Part shown: one piece after another, positions 8,629 to 16,743 of the stretch
Layout: every line of letters starts with the position of its first letter
How positions within the stretch are numbered: position 1 is the first letter of the stretch
The notes under the pieces: model-generated
Seen by the model: only the letters and a program-made list of their open reading frames with translations
Told to the model about the DNA's origin: nothing
The model's database searches: none
NCBI RefSeq assembly: GCF_021531815.1
Contig: NZ_JADYUM010000016.1
Location: forward strand, 1 to 62,630
Reading direction: 5' to 3'
DNA from: Pseudoflavonifractor phocaeensis
GTDB lineage: Bacteria; Bacillota; Clostridia; Oscillospirales; Oscillospiraceae
Length of the DNA stretch: 62,630 nt
Program-made: the position numbers and the translations under genes

Positions 8629-9816
8629 CTACAGTGTTTCGTCCATCAGCACCAGGGCCGACTGGACCAGAACCGCGGCGCCCCGCCACAGGACGCCCTC
8701 GTCCAGGCGGAACTTGGCGTGGTGGTGGGGATAGACCGTCCCGTCCCCGTCCCGCGCCATGCTGGACAGGAACAGGAAGCAGCCCGGAACCCGTTCAAAG
8801 TAGTAGGCGGCGTCCTCGCTGCCGCCGTTGGACTCCTTCATCCAGTGCACCTCTCCCGGGAACAGGCGGCTGGCCGCCCGCTCCACCCGCAGGGCGGTGT
8901 CCCGGTCGTTGATCATGGCGGGGGCCCCGTCCATCCGAGAGAACTCCGCCTGGCAGCGCATGGAGGCGGCGGTCTGCCGGACCACCTCCTCCGCCCGCCG
9001 GACCAGATACTCCCTGGTCTCCGGGTCCACGGTGCGGATGCCCCCCAGCAGCAGGACCTGGTCCGGGATCACATTATAGGTCTCCGCCCCGGCCCGGACA
9101 TGGGTGATGCTCACCACGGCGGGGGTGTTGGGGGACACCTCCCGGCTGACCAGGGTCTGGAGGGCCTCGATGACCCGGGCGGCGGCCACCACCGGGTCCA
9201 CGCTCAGATGGGGGGAGGCGGCGTGGCCGCCCCGGCCCCTGATGACGATATGGATGTTGTCGCTGGAGCGGAAGGCCACCCCCTGGGACAGGACGATATG
9301 CCCCGCCGGAGCCTCCCCGCCCAGTCCCCCCACGTGGAGGGCCAGGATGCGGTCCACCGCCGGGTCCTCTAGGGCTCCGTTGGCGATCATATGCCGGGCG
9401 CCCTGGAGGGTCTCCTCCGCCGTCTGAAACAGCAGCTTGACCCGGCCGGGCAGCGTATCCTCATGGGCCTTGAGCCAGCGGGCCGCTGTGAGCAGAATGG
9501 CGGTGTGGGCGTCGTGGCCGCAGGCGTGCATACACCCGTTTTCCGAGGCATAGGGCAGCCCCGTCTCCTCCCGCACCTCCAGGGCGTCCATGTCCGCCCG
9601 GATGGCGATGACCGGCCCCGGGCCTTGTCCCACAGCCGCGACGATCCCCGTGGAGCCGGGGAGGACCCGGTGTTCCACGCCCATGGCGGCCAGCTGCCCG
9701 CTGACATAGGCCACCGTCCGGGGCAGCTCCAGCTCCAGTTCCGGGTTCCGGTGCAGGTGATGGTACCAGGTCAGCAGTTCGGGCTCCATGCCCCTGATTT
9801 CATTACGCAAATCCAT
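8629..9816 (-). CDS. M20D-type amidohydrolase (N-acyl amino acid / hippurate hydrolase family)
   Basis: 395 aa, family-typical length. Metal and catalytic elements visible: IRADMDAL, CMHACGHDAHTA, FQTAEE and GGHAASPH, then a lid/dimerisation domain and the closing SEDAAYYFERVPG and YPHHHAKFRLDE segments. The first half of the HACGHDAH motif carries the Cys typical of M20D. It should remove an acyl or aminoacyl group from an amino acid amide in the cytoplasm using two divalent metals. RBS GAGGG precedes ATG 9816; the gene sits 27 bp after the upstream YgeY-like gene in one operon. Confidence 0.88.
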   Translation of the reverse strand: MDLRNEIRGMEPELLTWYHHLHRNPELELELPRTVAYVSGQLAAMGVEHRVLPGSTGIVAAVGQGPGPVIAIRADMDALEVREETGLPYASENGCMHACGHDAHTAILLTAARWLKAHEDTLPGRVKLLFQTAEETLQGARHMIANGALEDPAVDRILALHVGGLGGEAPAGHIVLSQGVAFRSSDNIHIVIRGRGGHAASPHLSVDPVVAAARVIEALQTLVSREVSPNTPAVVSITHVRAGAETYNVIPDQVLLLGGIRTVDPETREYLVRRAEEVVRQTAASMRCQAEFSRMDGAPAMINDRDTALRVERAASRLFPGEVHWMKESNGGSEDAAYYFERVPGCFLFLSSMARDGDGTVYPHHHAKFRLDEGVLWRGAAVLVQSALVLMDETL

Positions 9817-9843
9817 GTGCCGTCCCTCGCTTATTCTTCCGGG

Positions 9844-11013
9844 TCAGAGCAGGGAGATCAGCTGGGTATAGAAGCGGCAGGCCTCCTTGATCTGCTCCAC
9901 CGCGCAGCGCTCGTCCCGCATGTGGGCCAGCTTGTACTCCCCGGCGCCGAAGCCGATGGTGGGGACTCCCATGGAGACTGGGACCACCGCGTTGGTGCCG
10001 AAGTCCCAGAAGTCGTACTTCTCCGGGGCCTTGCCGAAGACCGCCTCATAGGCCTCATTGCACTTGAGGGTCAGAGGATCCTGCTCGCCGATCTTCCAGG
10101 GGTCGTGGGCGGGCTCATAGACCAGCTCCGCCCCGTTCCAGCTGGTGTGGTACAGGGTGCCCGGCTCCCAGGTGGCCCGCTTGCCGGCGATGAGCTCCTC
10201 CAGTTCCCCCTTCACCTTGTCCACCGTCTCCCCCATCCGAAGGCGGCGGTCCAGGTAGATCTCACACTCGCTGGGCACCGCGTTCAGGGAGGCGGAGACG
10301 CAGGAGATATCAGACAGCACGATGGTGCCGCAGCCCGGGGTGGCCTGGAGCCGCTTGTTCAGCTGGTCCACCCGGGTGATGATCTCCGCCATCTCGTAGA
10401 CGGCGTTGACCCCCTTTTCCGGGGCGGAGCCGTGGGCGGAGACCCCGTGGGTCTTGATTCTGGCCTGGACCTTGCCGGTGTGGCCCAGGGTGATCACATT
10501 GTTGGAGGGCTCGCAGATGACGCAGCAGTCGGGGCGGATGCCGGAGTCCCGGTAAAAGTGCTCCAGGCAGACGCCGTCGCAGTACTCCTCACACACCGAG
10601 CCGGTGACATAAACCGTCTTTCCCTCCAGCAGGCCGGACTTTTTGGCCAGAGCCGCGGCGTAGACGGAGGCGCCTAGGCTGGACTTCATGTCCACCGACC
10701 CCCGGCCGTAGAGCATCCCGTCCACGATCTCGCCGCCGAAGGGCGGGCTGACCCACTGGTCCCCGTCGTTGACCTGAACGGTATCCATATGGGAGTCGAA
10801 GTGGATAATCCGGGGGCCGCTGCCCACCCGGCCCACCACGTTGCCCGCCGGGTCGATCCGCACCTCGTCAAATCCCAGTTCCTTCATCTTCGCCTCGATC
10901 AGGCGGGCGTAATTGCCCTCCTCGTCGGAGTAGCTGCGGGTCTGGACACTCTTTTGGACAAACGCCACCAGCTCCTCCCCATAGGCCTCATCCCATGTAA
11001 ACGCCAAGCTCAT
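9844..11013 (-). CDS. YgeY-like M20 peptidase/deacetylase
   Basis: 389 aa from ATG 11013, placed by GGAGGT six bases upstream; ATG 11031 lies upstream of that site. It shows the M20A/ArgE plan: HFDSHMDTV (metal site), GRGSVDMKSSLG, CEEYCDG (catalytic Glu), and C-terminal HMRDE. The VTGSVCEEYCDGVCLEHF segment closely resembles YgeY, annotated elsewhere as a selenium-metabolism-linked hydrolase of the purine/diaminopropionate gene set. No selenium-dependent hydroxylase is present in this window, so that pathway link is not supported here. First gene of the operon, divergent from the AraC regulator. Confidence 0.85.
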   Translation of the reverse strand: MSLAFTWDEAYGEELVAFVQKSVQTRSYSDEEGNYARLIEAKMKELGFDEVRIDPAGNVVGRVGSGPRIIHFDSHMDTVQVNDGDQWVSPPFGGEIVDGMLYGRGSVDMKSSLGASVYAAALAKKSGLLEGKTVYVTGSVCEEYCDGVCLEHFYRDSGIRPDCCVICEPSNNVITLGHTGKVQARIKTHGVSAHGSAPEKGVNAVYEMAEIITRVDQLNKRLQATPGCGTIVLSDISCVSASLNAVPSECEIYLDRRLRMGETVDKVKGELEELIAGKRATWEPGTLYHTSWNGAELVYEPAHDPWKIGEQDPLTLKCNEAYEAVFGKAPEKYDFWDFGTNAVVPVSMGVPTIGFGAGEYKLAHMRDERCAVEQIKEACRFYTQLISLL

Positions 11014-11064
11014 ACCGGCACCTCCATACAAAAATTCAATCGGAATTGGTCAATTATCATTATA

Positions 11065-11093
11065 TTGATTTTTATGCCGAATAATACCATAAT
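11065..11093 (+). promoter_or_regulatory. Promoter of AraC gene
   Basis: TTGATT, 17-bp spacer, CATAAT. It lies in the AT-rich 117-bp gap between the divergent YgeY-like and AraC genes. A reverse-strand TATAAT is also visible at about 11060-11065, so the two promoters overlap. Confidence 0.5.
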
Positions 11094-11130
11094 AGAGGCG
11101 GATAATATAACTGGATTGAGGTGTCTCCAC

Positions 11131-12021
11131 ATGCAGGTACTGGACATCCCCATCAATCAAAACCAGATGGAAACCACCAGCCATGGTTCCTTTTCCTTCC
11201 CTTTGGCCGTTTATGAGTCTGTTTTGAGCAAAAATGTTCTGGGATTCATCAACTGGCACTGGCACAAGGAAATACAGTTTTGTTTTGTGACCGCGGGCGC
11301 CATTCTCTTTTTTGTCAACGGGCAGCAATACCTCCTCCATCCAGGGGAGGGCATTTTTGTCAACAGCGGCTACCTCCACATGGCCCGGCCCGCGGGGGGA
11401 CCGGACAGCGCCTACCTATGCCTGGATGTCCATCCCAGGCTGCTGTCCTCCTTTCCCGGCAGCGTCTTTGACCGGGTCTATGTCTCCCCCTATTTGAAGG
11501 ACCCGACCTTGGCCCATCTCCCCCTCAGCCCTGGGGTCCCCTGGCAGAACGACCTTCTCTCCGCCATTCCCCAGGTCTACCGGCTGTACGAGGAGAAAGC
11601 CTTCGGATATGAGTGGGAGGCCGCCGCCCTGCTGGGCCGCATGTGGCGCACCCTGCTGGAACACCGCGCCGGCGGCGCCCAGGGCGGCCGGCAGGTCCAG
11701 AGCAACGCCGCCGTCCAGGCCATCCTCACCTACCTGCACCAGCACTACGGGGAGCGCATCACCCTGGACCAGATCGCCAGGGCGGTCCTGTTCAGTCCCA
11801 GCGAATGCTGCCGCCTGTTCAAAAGGGTGACGGGCGAGACCATTTTTTCCTATCTCCAGTCCTACCGCCTGGCCCAGAGCGCCCACCTGCTGCGTCACAG
11901 CGCCCTGTCCGTCAGCCAGATTGCCTACGACACCGGCTTCTGCGGCACCAGCTATTTCATTGAGGTGTTCAAGGCCAAATTCGGCGTGACGCCCCACCGC
12001 TTCCGCAAAACGGCGGAGTAG
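11131..12021 (+). CDS. AraC-family regulator
   Basis: 296 aa from ATG 11131 with GAGGTG upstream; the open frame extends further upstream but without a usable ribosome site and across the promoter. The N-terminal cupin-like sensor (HWHKEIQFCFVTAGAILFFVNG, then HPGEGIFVNSG) is followed by two helix-turn-helix motifs (ITLDQIARAVLFSPSECCRLFKRVTG; LSVSQIAYDTGFCGTSYFIEVFKAKFGVTPHRFR). Divergent from the M20/PLP operon, hence its likely activator. Strong terminator follows. Confidence 0.9.
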   Translation: MQVLDIPINQNQMETTSHGSFSFPLAVYESVLSKNVLGFINWHWHKEIQFCFVTAGAILFFVNGQQYLLHPGEGIFVNSGYLHMARPAGGPDSAYLCLDVHPRLLSSFPGSVFDRVYVSPYLKDPTLAHLPLSPGVPWQNDLLSAIPQVYRLYEEKAFGYEWEAAALLGRMWRTLLEHRAGGAQGGRQVQSNAAVQAILTYLHQHYGERITLDQIARAVLFSPSECCRLFKRVTGETIFSYLQSYRLAQSAHLLRHSALSVSQIAYDTGFCGTSYFIEVFKAKFGVTPHRFRKTAE

Positions 12022-12072
12022 GCCGCAGGGGGCTTGCCTTGTCTTACCCTTGATGGACAACGTCCGGGCAAG

Positions 12073-12104
12073 AACGGCCTCCCGCCTGTGGGCGGGAGGC
12101 CGTT
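12073..12104. terminator. Terminator
   Basis: 14-bp stem AACGGCCTCCCGCC with a TGTG loop, flanked by T-rich (TTTTC) and A-rich sequence; serves the convergent AraC and racemase genes. Confidence 0.85.
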
Positions 12105-12122
12105 TTCAAACATAATATTCCG

Positions 12123-12803
12123 TTACCGCTTCTGGGCGGCGATCTCGTTGAGTTTGTCGGCGATGGCGCCGTAACCGCTGTAGAAGCTGCACAGCAGCGG
12201 GGTCTTTACGTCCTTCAGGTCGGGGAGCAGGGCACGCATGGATACCTGGGCCATGACGATGGCGTCATAGCCCATCTTGTCCAGCTCCCGGATGCTCTCC
12301 ATGAGGATGCGGTTGTGCTCCTCGGGATGGCCGGCCTGGAGGGCGTCCCAGGCGGGGTTCTGGAGGTACTGGGTGCACTCCATCTTCTTGCCCTGCTCTG
12401 CGCCCACCTTCTCAATGAGCCGCTGGCTGGGGCCCAGGGTGGTCTCCAGGGTGGCGATGAGGGCGATCTTGGTGCCCAGGGAGACGGCCTCCTTGGCCAT
12501 GGGCAGGTCGATCTTCATCACGGGAATGTTGACTTCCTTGGCGTAGATGTCGGCCACTTCGCCCACGGTGGAGCAGGAGTTGACGATCAGGTCGGCGCCG
12601 GAGATCTCAGCGGCCTTGGCATACAGGGTCATCCGGTCGATAACGGCCTGGGTGGGGCCACCGTTGGCACGGACGTCGGAGAGCAGGGTGCTGTCGGTGA
12701 TAAACTCCACCCGCACACCGGGGACTTTTTCCTTCAAAAAGGCCACGGTGTCCTCGCGCTTGGCGAAGCTGGTCTGCAAAATACATACATGGGGAGCTGC
12801 CAT
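12123..12803 (-). CDS. Asp/Glu/hydantoin racemase-family protein
   Basis: 226 aa, typical length. The first catalytic cysteine motif is NSCST (about residue 77). Where the second cysteine is expected the sequence reads MAQVSM, with no Cys; a later Cys occurs in LLCSFYSG. Many family members of this AQxSM type exist and their reaction is uncertain, so classical two-cysteine racemisation cannot be assumed. Last gene of the transketolase-1 operon (RBS AAAGGATG). A role in isomerising or handling a hydroxy-acid side product is only inference from context. Confidence 0.75.
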   Translation of the reverse strand: MAAPHVCILQTSFAKREDTVAFLKEKVPGVRVEFITDSTLLSDVRANGGPTQAVIDRMTLYAKAAEISGADLIVNSCSTVGEVADIYAKEVNIPVMKIDLPMAKEAVSLGTKIALIATLETTLGPSQRLIEKVGAEQGKKMECTQYLQNPAWDALQAGHPEEHNRILMESIRELDKMGYDAIVMAQVSMRALLPDLKDVKTPLLCSFYSGYGAIADKLNEIAAQKR

Positions 12804-12850
12804 TGTGTTTCATCCTTTCAAAATAAAATCTAACGGGGGATAGGGTATGT

Positions 12851-13662
12851 TTACCGAGAGGCGGAGCGCAAAAAGCGGCAGGTATCCGCCGCCTCCCGCG
12901 GAAAGCTCTCCCGGCTCTCCGGGAAGCCCTCCATACTGATCCCGCTGCAGTAGCCGAGGGCTTTCAGCGCGTCAAAATAGGTCTGATAGTAGGGGTCCTC
13001 CTCCATAGAGGCGGGGAAGCCCCGCTGGGCAAATCGGGCAAAGTGGGTGTGGACCAGGTAGTCCTTGCCGTACTCCAGCAGGCTGTCCACGGTGTCACTT
13101 TCCGCGCGCAGGTGGTAATAGTCCTGGAGGCAGCGGATGTTGGGATGGTCCGCGGCTTTGGCCAGGGCCACCACGTCCGCAAAGGTGTTGATCATATTGG
13201 TCTCCCCGCGGTTGTTAGGTTCCAACGCGATCACAACACCCCGCTTGCGGGCCTCGTCCCCGATCTCACAGCACCACTGTGCCAATTGATCGAACGCCCT
13301 GTCCCGGGAAAATCCTTCCGGGCAGGATTTGGACCAGGGACTGCCGAACACCACATACCGGGCGCCGAGACAAGCGGCCCGCTCCAGGGCGCGCTGGTAA
13401 AAGGCGCGCACCGCCCCGGCGTCCACCTGCTCTCCCACCAGCTTGATGTCCGCGGTAAAGAAGTTGTTGCAGGCGTACACAGGGAGGGACACCTCCTTCA
13501 AATAGGAGCGCATCTCCTCAATTCCACATTGCTCTGGCCCGCCACCTGTCCGATGGGCAGTTTCAGGTAATCATAGCCGGCGGCCTTGATCTCCGGGGCA
13601 TACCAGGCTCCGGCGTCGCTGCTCTCCTTGGGGAGCATGTTGACGCAGCATCCAATCAGCAT
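12851..13662 (-). pseudogene. Sugar phosphate isomerase/epimerase, single-base frameshift
   Basis: Xylose-isomerase-like TIM barrel. The 220-codon frame from 13513 lacks a ribosome site and the first beta strands. These are found in another frame: ATG 13662 (AAGGAACG upstream) encodes MLIGCCVNMLPKES..., an N terminus of about 47 residues, before the frame slips at about 13520-13527. The total span of 812 nt is one base short of 271 codons, so one missing base explains it. Downstream metal ligands are intact (ALEPNN, LQDYYH, HTHF, SMEGF). Either a recent inactivation or a sequencing error. Confidence 0.8.
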
Positions 13663-13692
13663 AACGTTCCTTTTCTCCCTTGACGCCCCTCC

Positions 13693-14460
13693 TCAGGGGG
13701 CCAGCTGTTCGGTCTTGACCGCCTTGCAGCGGATGCGTACATAGTCGGAATACCAGGTCCCGTCCCGGTACAGCCGCTCCCGAAGCCGGGCGACGGCATC
13801 CCGTAGGATGGCTTCCTGTTCCCCCGCCTCCAGTCCGGCAAACGGTGTCTGAATAAACATCCGCAGCCAGTCGTACAGGCCCTCCTCCCCTTGCAGAGGA
13901 GTGGGCCGGTCGAACAGGGTGGCGTACACCACCCGGAAGCCCGCCCGCTCCAGGCGGGGGGCGTACTGGCCGATGCTGGGGAAGTAGAAGGGCATCCGGT
14001 AGACCAGTCCCCGGGCCCGGAAGGCCTCCTCCAGGGCGGCGTGGATCAGGACATTGTTGCCCTGCCCGCCGAACTCAAAGACGAACTGGCCTCCCAGCTT
14101 TAAAGCCCGGTTGACGCAGCGGAGCATGTTATCCTGTTTCCCATCCTCGATCCAGTGGAACACGGCGTTGGAGAACACCGCGTCGTAGAGGGTGGGGGCC
14201 TGGAAGTCCGTGGCGTCGCCCTGGTAAAAGGTGAGCTCGGGGTAGCTGGCCCGGGCCACGGCCAGCAGCTCCGGAGAGGCGTCCAGGCCGTGGACGGTAT
14301 AACCCGCCTGGGACAGGCGGTGGGTCAGCGCCCCGTTGCCGCAGCCCAGGTTCAACACGGCGCCCTCCTTGGGGTCCAGCAGGTCCAGCAGGCCGCTGCC
14401 GTACTCATGGACAAAGGAGAAGTTGCGGGTGTAGCCCTCCGCGTCCCAGTGGATGTTCAT
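13693..14460 (-). CDS. Class I SAM-dependent methyltransferase (Tam-like)
   Basis: 255 aa. Motif I NLGCGNGALTHRL, motif II LDASPELL, then GDATDF and SNAVFHWIED, followed by RALKLGGQFVFEFGG. The HWI element and overall shape recall trans-aconitate 2-methyltransferase. RBS GGAGGG before ATG 14460, 16 bp after the transketolase C subunit. An O-methyltransferase of small carboxylic acids inside a carbohydrate operon is unusual; it may cap a toxic acid by-product, which is inference. Confidence 0.85.
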   Translation of the reverse strand: MNIHWDAEGYTRNFSFVHEYGSGLLDLLDPKEGAVLNLGCGNGALTHRLSQAGYTVHGLDASPELLAVARASYPELTFYQGDATDFQAPTLYDAVFSNAVFHWIEDGKQDNMLRCVNRALKLGGQFVFEFGGQGNNVLIHAALEEAFRARGLVYRMPFYFPSIGQYAPRLERAGFRVVYATLFDRPTPLQGEEGLYDWLRMFIQTPFAGLEAGEQEAILRDAVARLRERLYRDGTWYSDYVRIRCKAVKTEQLAP

Positions 14461-14476
14461 GTAAAAGCCCTCCGGA

Positions 14477-15418
14477 TTATTTCTTGGCGACCAGGGCCTT
14501 GGCCTTGGCCACGATGGAGTCCACGTCCATGCCGTGGTCCTTGTAGATGAGCTCGGGGTCGCCGGACTCGCCGAAGCGGTCCTGGATGCCCACGATCTCC
14601 ATGGGGACGGGGCAGTTCTGGACCACCACCTCGGACACCGCGCTGCCCAGACCGCCGAAGATGGTGTGGTCCTCGATGGTCATGATGGCGCCGGTCTCCT
14701 TGGCGGCCTTGAGAACGGCCTCCTTGTCCAGGGGCTTGATGGTGGCCATGTCCAGCACCCGGACATTGATCCCCTGCTCCTTCAGAATGGCGGCGGCGTC
14801 CACGGCCTTCTTCAGCAGGATGCCAGAGACGATCATGGTCATATCGGAGCCGTTGTCCACCACGGTGTTGGCCTTGCCCCACTCAAACTTGTAGGTCTCG
14901 GGGTCGTACAGGTCGGCCACGGGGTTGCGGTGCAGGCGGACATACAGGGGACCCTTGAAGTCCACGGCGGCGTGGGCCAGAGCTTTGGCCGCCACGGCGT
15001 CGGCGGGCTGGACCACCGTCATATTGGGGAAGGAGCGCATGATGGCCACGTCCTCAATGGCGGCGTGGGTGGCGCCGTCGCCGCCCACCTGAAGGCCGGC
15101 GTGGGTGCCGATGATGGTGACGTTCAGGTTGGGGTAGCACACGAAGGTGCGCACCTGCTCGCAGGCCCGCATGGAGGCGAACACCGCGAAGGTGGCCAGA
15201 AACACCTTGTTGCCGCAGGCGGCCAGACCGGCGGAGGCCCCCACCAGGTTCTGCTCGGCGATGCCGAAGGAGAACTCCCGCTCCGGGAAATACTGGCCGA
15301 ACTTTTCCAGACCACAGGTCTTGGTGTCGGCGTTGCAGACCACGAAGTTCTCATTGGTCTTCGCGATCTCGATCAGTTCATGGCCGAAGGCCATACGGGT
15401 TGCCAACGTCTTAGCCAT
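14477..15418 (-). CDS. Split transketolase 1, C-terminal subunit
   Basis: 313 aa, covering the pyrimidine-binding and C-terminal domains of transketolase. The catalytic glutamate is in FGIAEQNLVG. Pairs with the N-terminal subunit immediately upstream; start and stop overlap as TAATG. Transfers two-carbon ketol units between sugars with TPP. The normal pentose-phosphate role is possible. However the operon (methyltransferase, isomerase, racemase) and a second, co-regulated transketolase pair suggest a dedicated catabolic substrate. Confidence 0.92.
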   Translation of the reverse strand: MAKTLATRMAFGHELIEIAKTNENFVVCNADTKTCGLEKFGQYFPEREFSFGIAEQNLVGASAGLAACGNKVFLATFAVFASMRACEQVRTFVCYPNLNVTIIGTHAGLQVGGDGATHAAIEDVAIMRSFPNMTVVQPADAVAAKALAHAAVDFKGPLYVRLHRNPVADLYDPETYKFEWGKANTVVDNGSDMTMIVSGILLKKAVDAAAILKEQGINVRVLDMATIKPLDKEAVLKAAKETGAIMTIEDHTIFGGLGSAVSEVVVQNCPVPMEIVGIQDRFGESGDPELIYKDHGMDVDSIVAKAKALVAKK

Positions 15419-16266
15419 TATACCACACCGCCTTCCTGAATTTCACTAATTGCTTTCACCATTTCTTCGTCGCTGGGGGCGCTGCCGTGCCACTTGGACT
15501 CGTCCTCCATGAAGGAGACGCCCTTGCCCTTGACGGTGCGCATCAGAATGGCAGTGGGGTGGCGCATGGTCTTGGCGGTATGCAGGGCGGTGAGCACGTC
15601 CTTCATGTTGTGGCCGTTGCACTCCACCACGTTCCAGCCAAAGGAGCGCCACTTGTCGGCCAGGGGCTCCACGGTCATGATGTCGTTGACCCAGCCGTTG
15701 ATCTGGACGCCATTGCAGTCCACGATGGCCACCAGGTTCTTCAGGTCGTGGTGGTTGGCGGCCATGGCGGCCTCCCAGACCATGCCCTCCTGGATCTCGC
15801 CGTCGCCCAGCATCACGTAGGTCATGTAGTCCTGGTGGTGGAGCTTGGCGGACAGGGCCATGCCCACGCCCACGGACAGGCCGTTGCCCAGGGAGCCGGC
15901 GGTCATGTCCACGCCGGGGGTCTTGTTCATGTCGGGGTGGCCCTGGAGAATAGAGTGGTACTGGCGCAGGGTCTTGAGATGCTCGGGATCGAAGTAGCCC
16001 CGACGGGCCAGACAGGCGTACATGACGGGGCAGGAGTGGCCCTTGGAGAGGATGAACCGGTCCCGGTCAGGCCACTGGGGGTTCTGGGGGTCGATGTTCA
16101 TCACGTGGAAATACAGGGCGGTGACCATCTCCACCGCGGAGAGGGAGCCGCCGGGGTGTCCTGCCTTGGCGGCGTGGATCATAGAGATGATGTCCTGGCG
16201 GATCTGAATGGCCTGGTTCTCCAGGCGCTTCACATCCTTGTCGGTAAAATAGAAATGATTCACCAT
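15418..16266 (-). CDS. Split transketolase 1, N-terminal subunit
   Basis: 282 aa, the diphosphate-binding domain. Canonical SGHPG-type motif AGHPGGSLS, SKGHSCP, and the TPP/metal motif GDGEIQEG with the downstream N of VDCNGVQ. Co-translated with the C subunit. RBS AAGGA before ATG 16266; preceded on the transcript by a 63-codon small frame. Read from the LysR-type promoter at 16578-16645. Confidence 0.92.
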   Translation of the reverse strand: MVNHFYFTDKDVKRLENQAIQIRQDIISMIHAAKAGHPGGSLSAVEMVTALYFHVMNIDPQNPQWPDRDRFILSKGHSCPVMYACLARRGYFDPEHLKTLRQYHSILQGHPDMNKTPGVDMTAGSLGNGLSVGVGMALSAKLHHQDYMTYVMLGDGEIQEGMVWEAAMAANHHDLKNLVAIVDCNGVQINGWVNDIMTVEPLADKWRSFGWNVVECNGHNMKDVLTALHTAKTMRHPTAILMRTVKGKGVSFMEDESKWHGSAPSDEEMVKAISEIQEGGVV

Positions 16267-16323
16267 GTTCAGTCCTTTCTGATGATCGTGATGGGGACGT
16301 TTTGCTGCCGTGCCGGAGGGGGC

Positions 16324-16515
16324 TCAGGCGTGGGCCAGGATGGCGCCGCCCCGGCCGTTGGGAGGACGGTGGAAGCTGGTCCGCATCGTCTTGGGGAGGT
16401 CACAGATGCAGCGGCTCAGCCGGGCCCCCAGCTGGCGGGTCATGCGGCGGCGGCTCTCCAGAGCCAGTGCCTCGATGCGCTCGGTTTCCTCAAATCTGCT
16501 GATGCGGCGTGTCAT
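16324..16515 (-). CDS. Small basic protein of unknown function in transketolase-1 leader
   Basis: 63 aa from ATG 16515 (an in-frame TTG at 16521 is also possible), with AAAGGAAG upstream. Arg-rich, with RFEETERIEALALESRRRM forming a likely amphipathic helix. Not recognised. It begins about 50 nt after the predicted transcription start and ends 57 nt before the transketolase gene, so it could be a genuine small protein or a translated leader. Confidence 0.4.
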   Translation of the reverse strand: MTRRISRFEETERIEALALESRRRMTRQLGARLSRCICDLPKTMRTSFHRPPNGRGGAILAHA

Positions 16516-16577
16516 GTCCAATGCGCTTCCTTTCTGATACTTCCGGGGTGTCGGGTTTGGTTTCTTGTTGTGACTAT

Positions 16578-16645
16578 AAGATAACGCCGCCCGGGCCAAA
16601 AGTCCAATTCTTGTTTGTGAAGTCGGCTATCAGAAAAAATGATAG
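16578..16645 (-). promoter_or_regulatory. LysR-type promoter of transketolase-1 operon (copy 1)
   Basis: Reading leftward: inverted repeat CTATCA-N7-TGATAG (16627-16645), TTCACA half-element, -35 TTGGAC (16602-16607), 18-bp spacer, -10 TATCTT (16578-16583). The same layout is found twice at 19529-19678. The divergent gene is a LysR regulator. Confidence 0.75.
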
Positions 16646-16662
16646 CAAACCCAGTGGACTTC

Positions 16663-16691
16663 TTGACAGGGCGGAGGGAACATGGGATACT
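16663..16691 (+). promoter_or_regulatory. Promoter of LysR gene
   Basis: TTGACA, 17-bp spacer, GATACT. The LysR box at 16627-16645 ends 18 bp upstream of the -35, a usual arrangement for autorepression. Confidence 0.65.
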
Positions 16692-16743
16692 GAATATAAG
16701 AAATTAGGGGCTTTGCAGCACTGAGTTTTTTAGGAGGGAGAGT

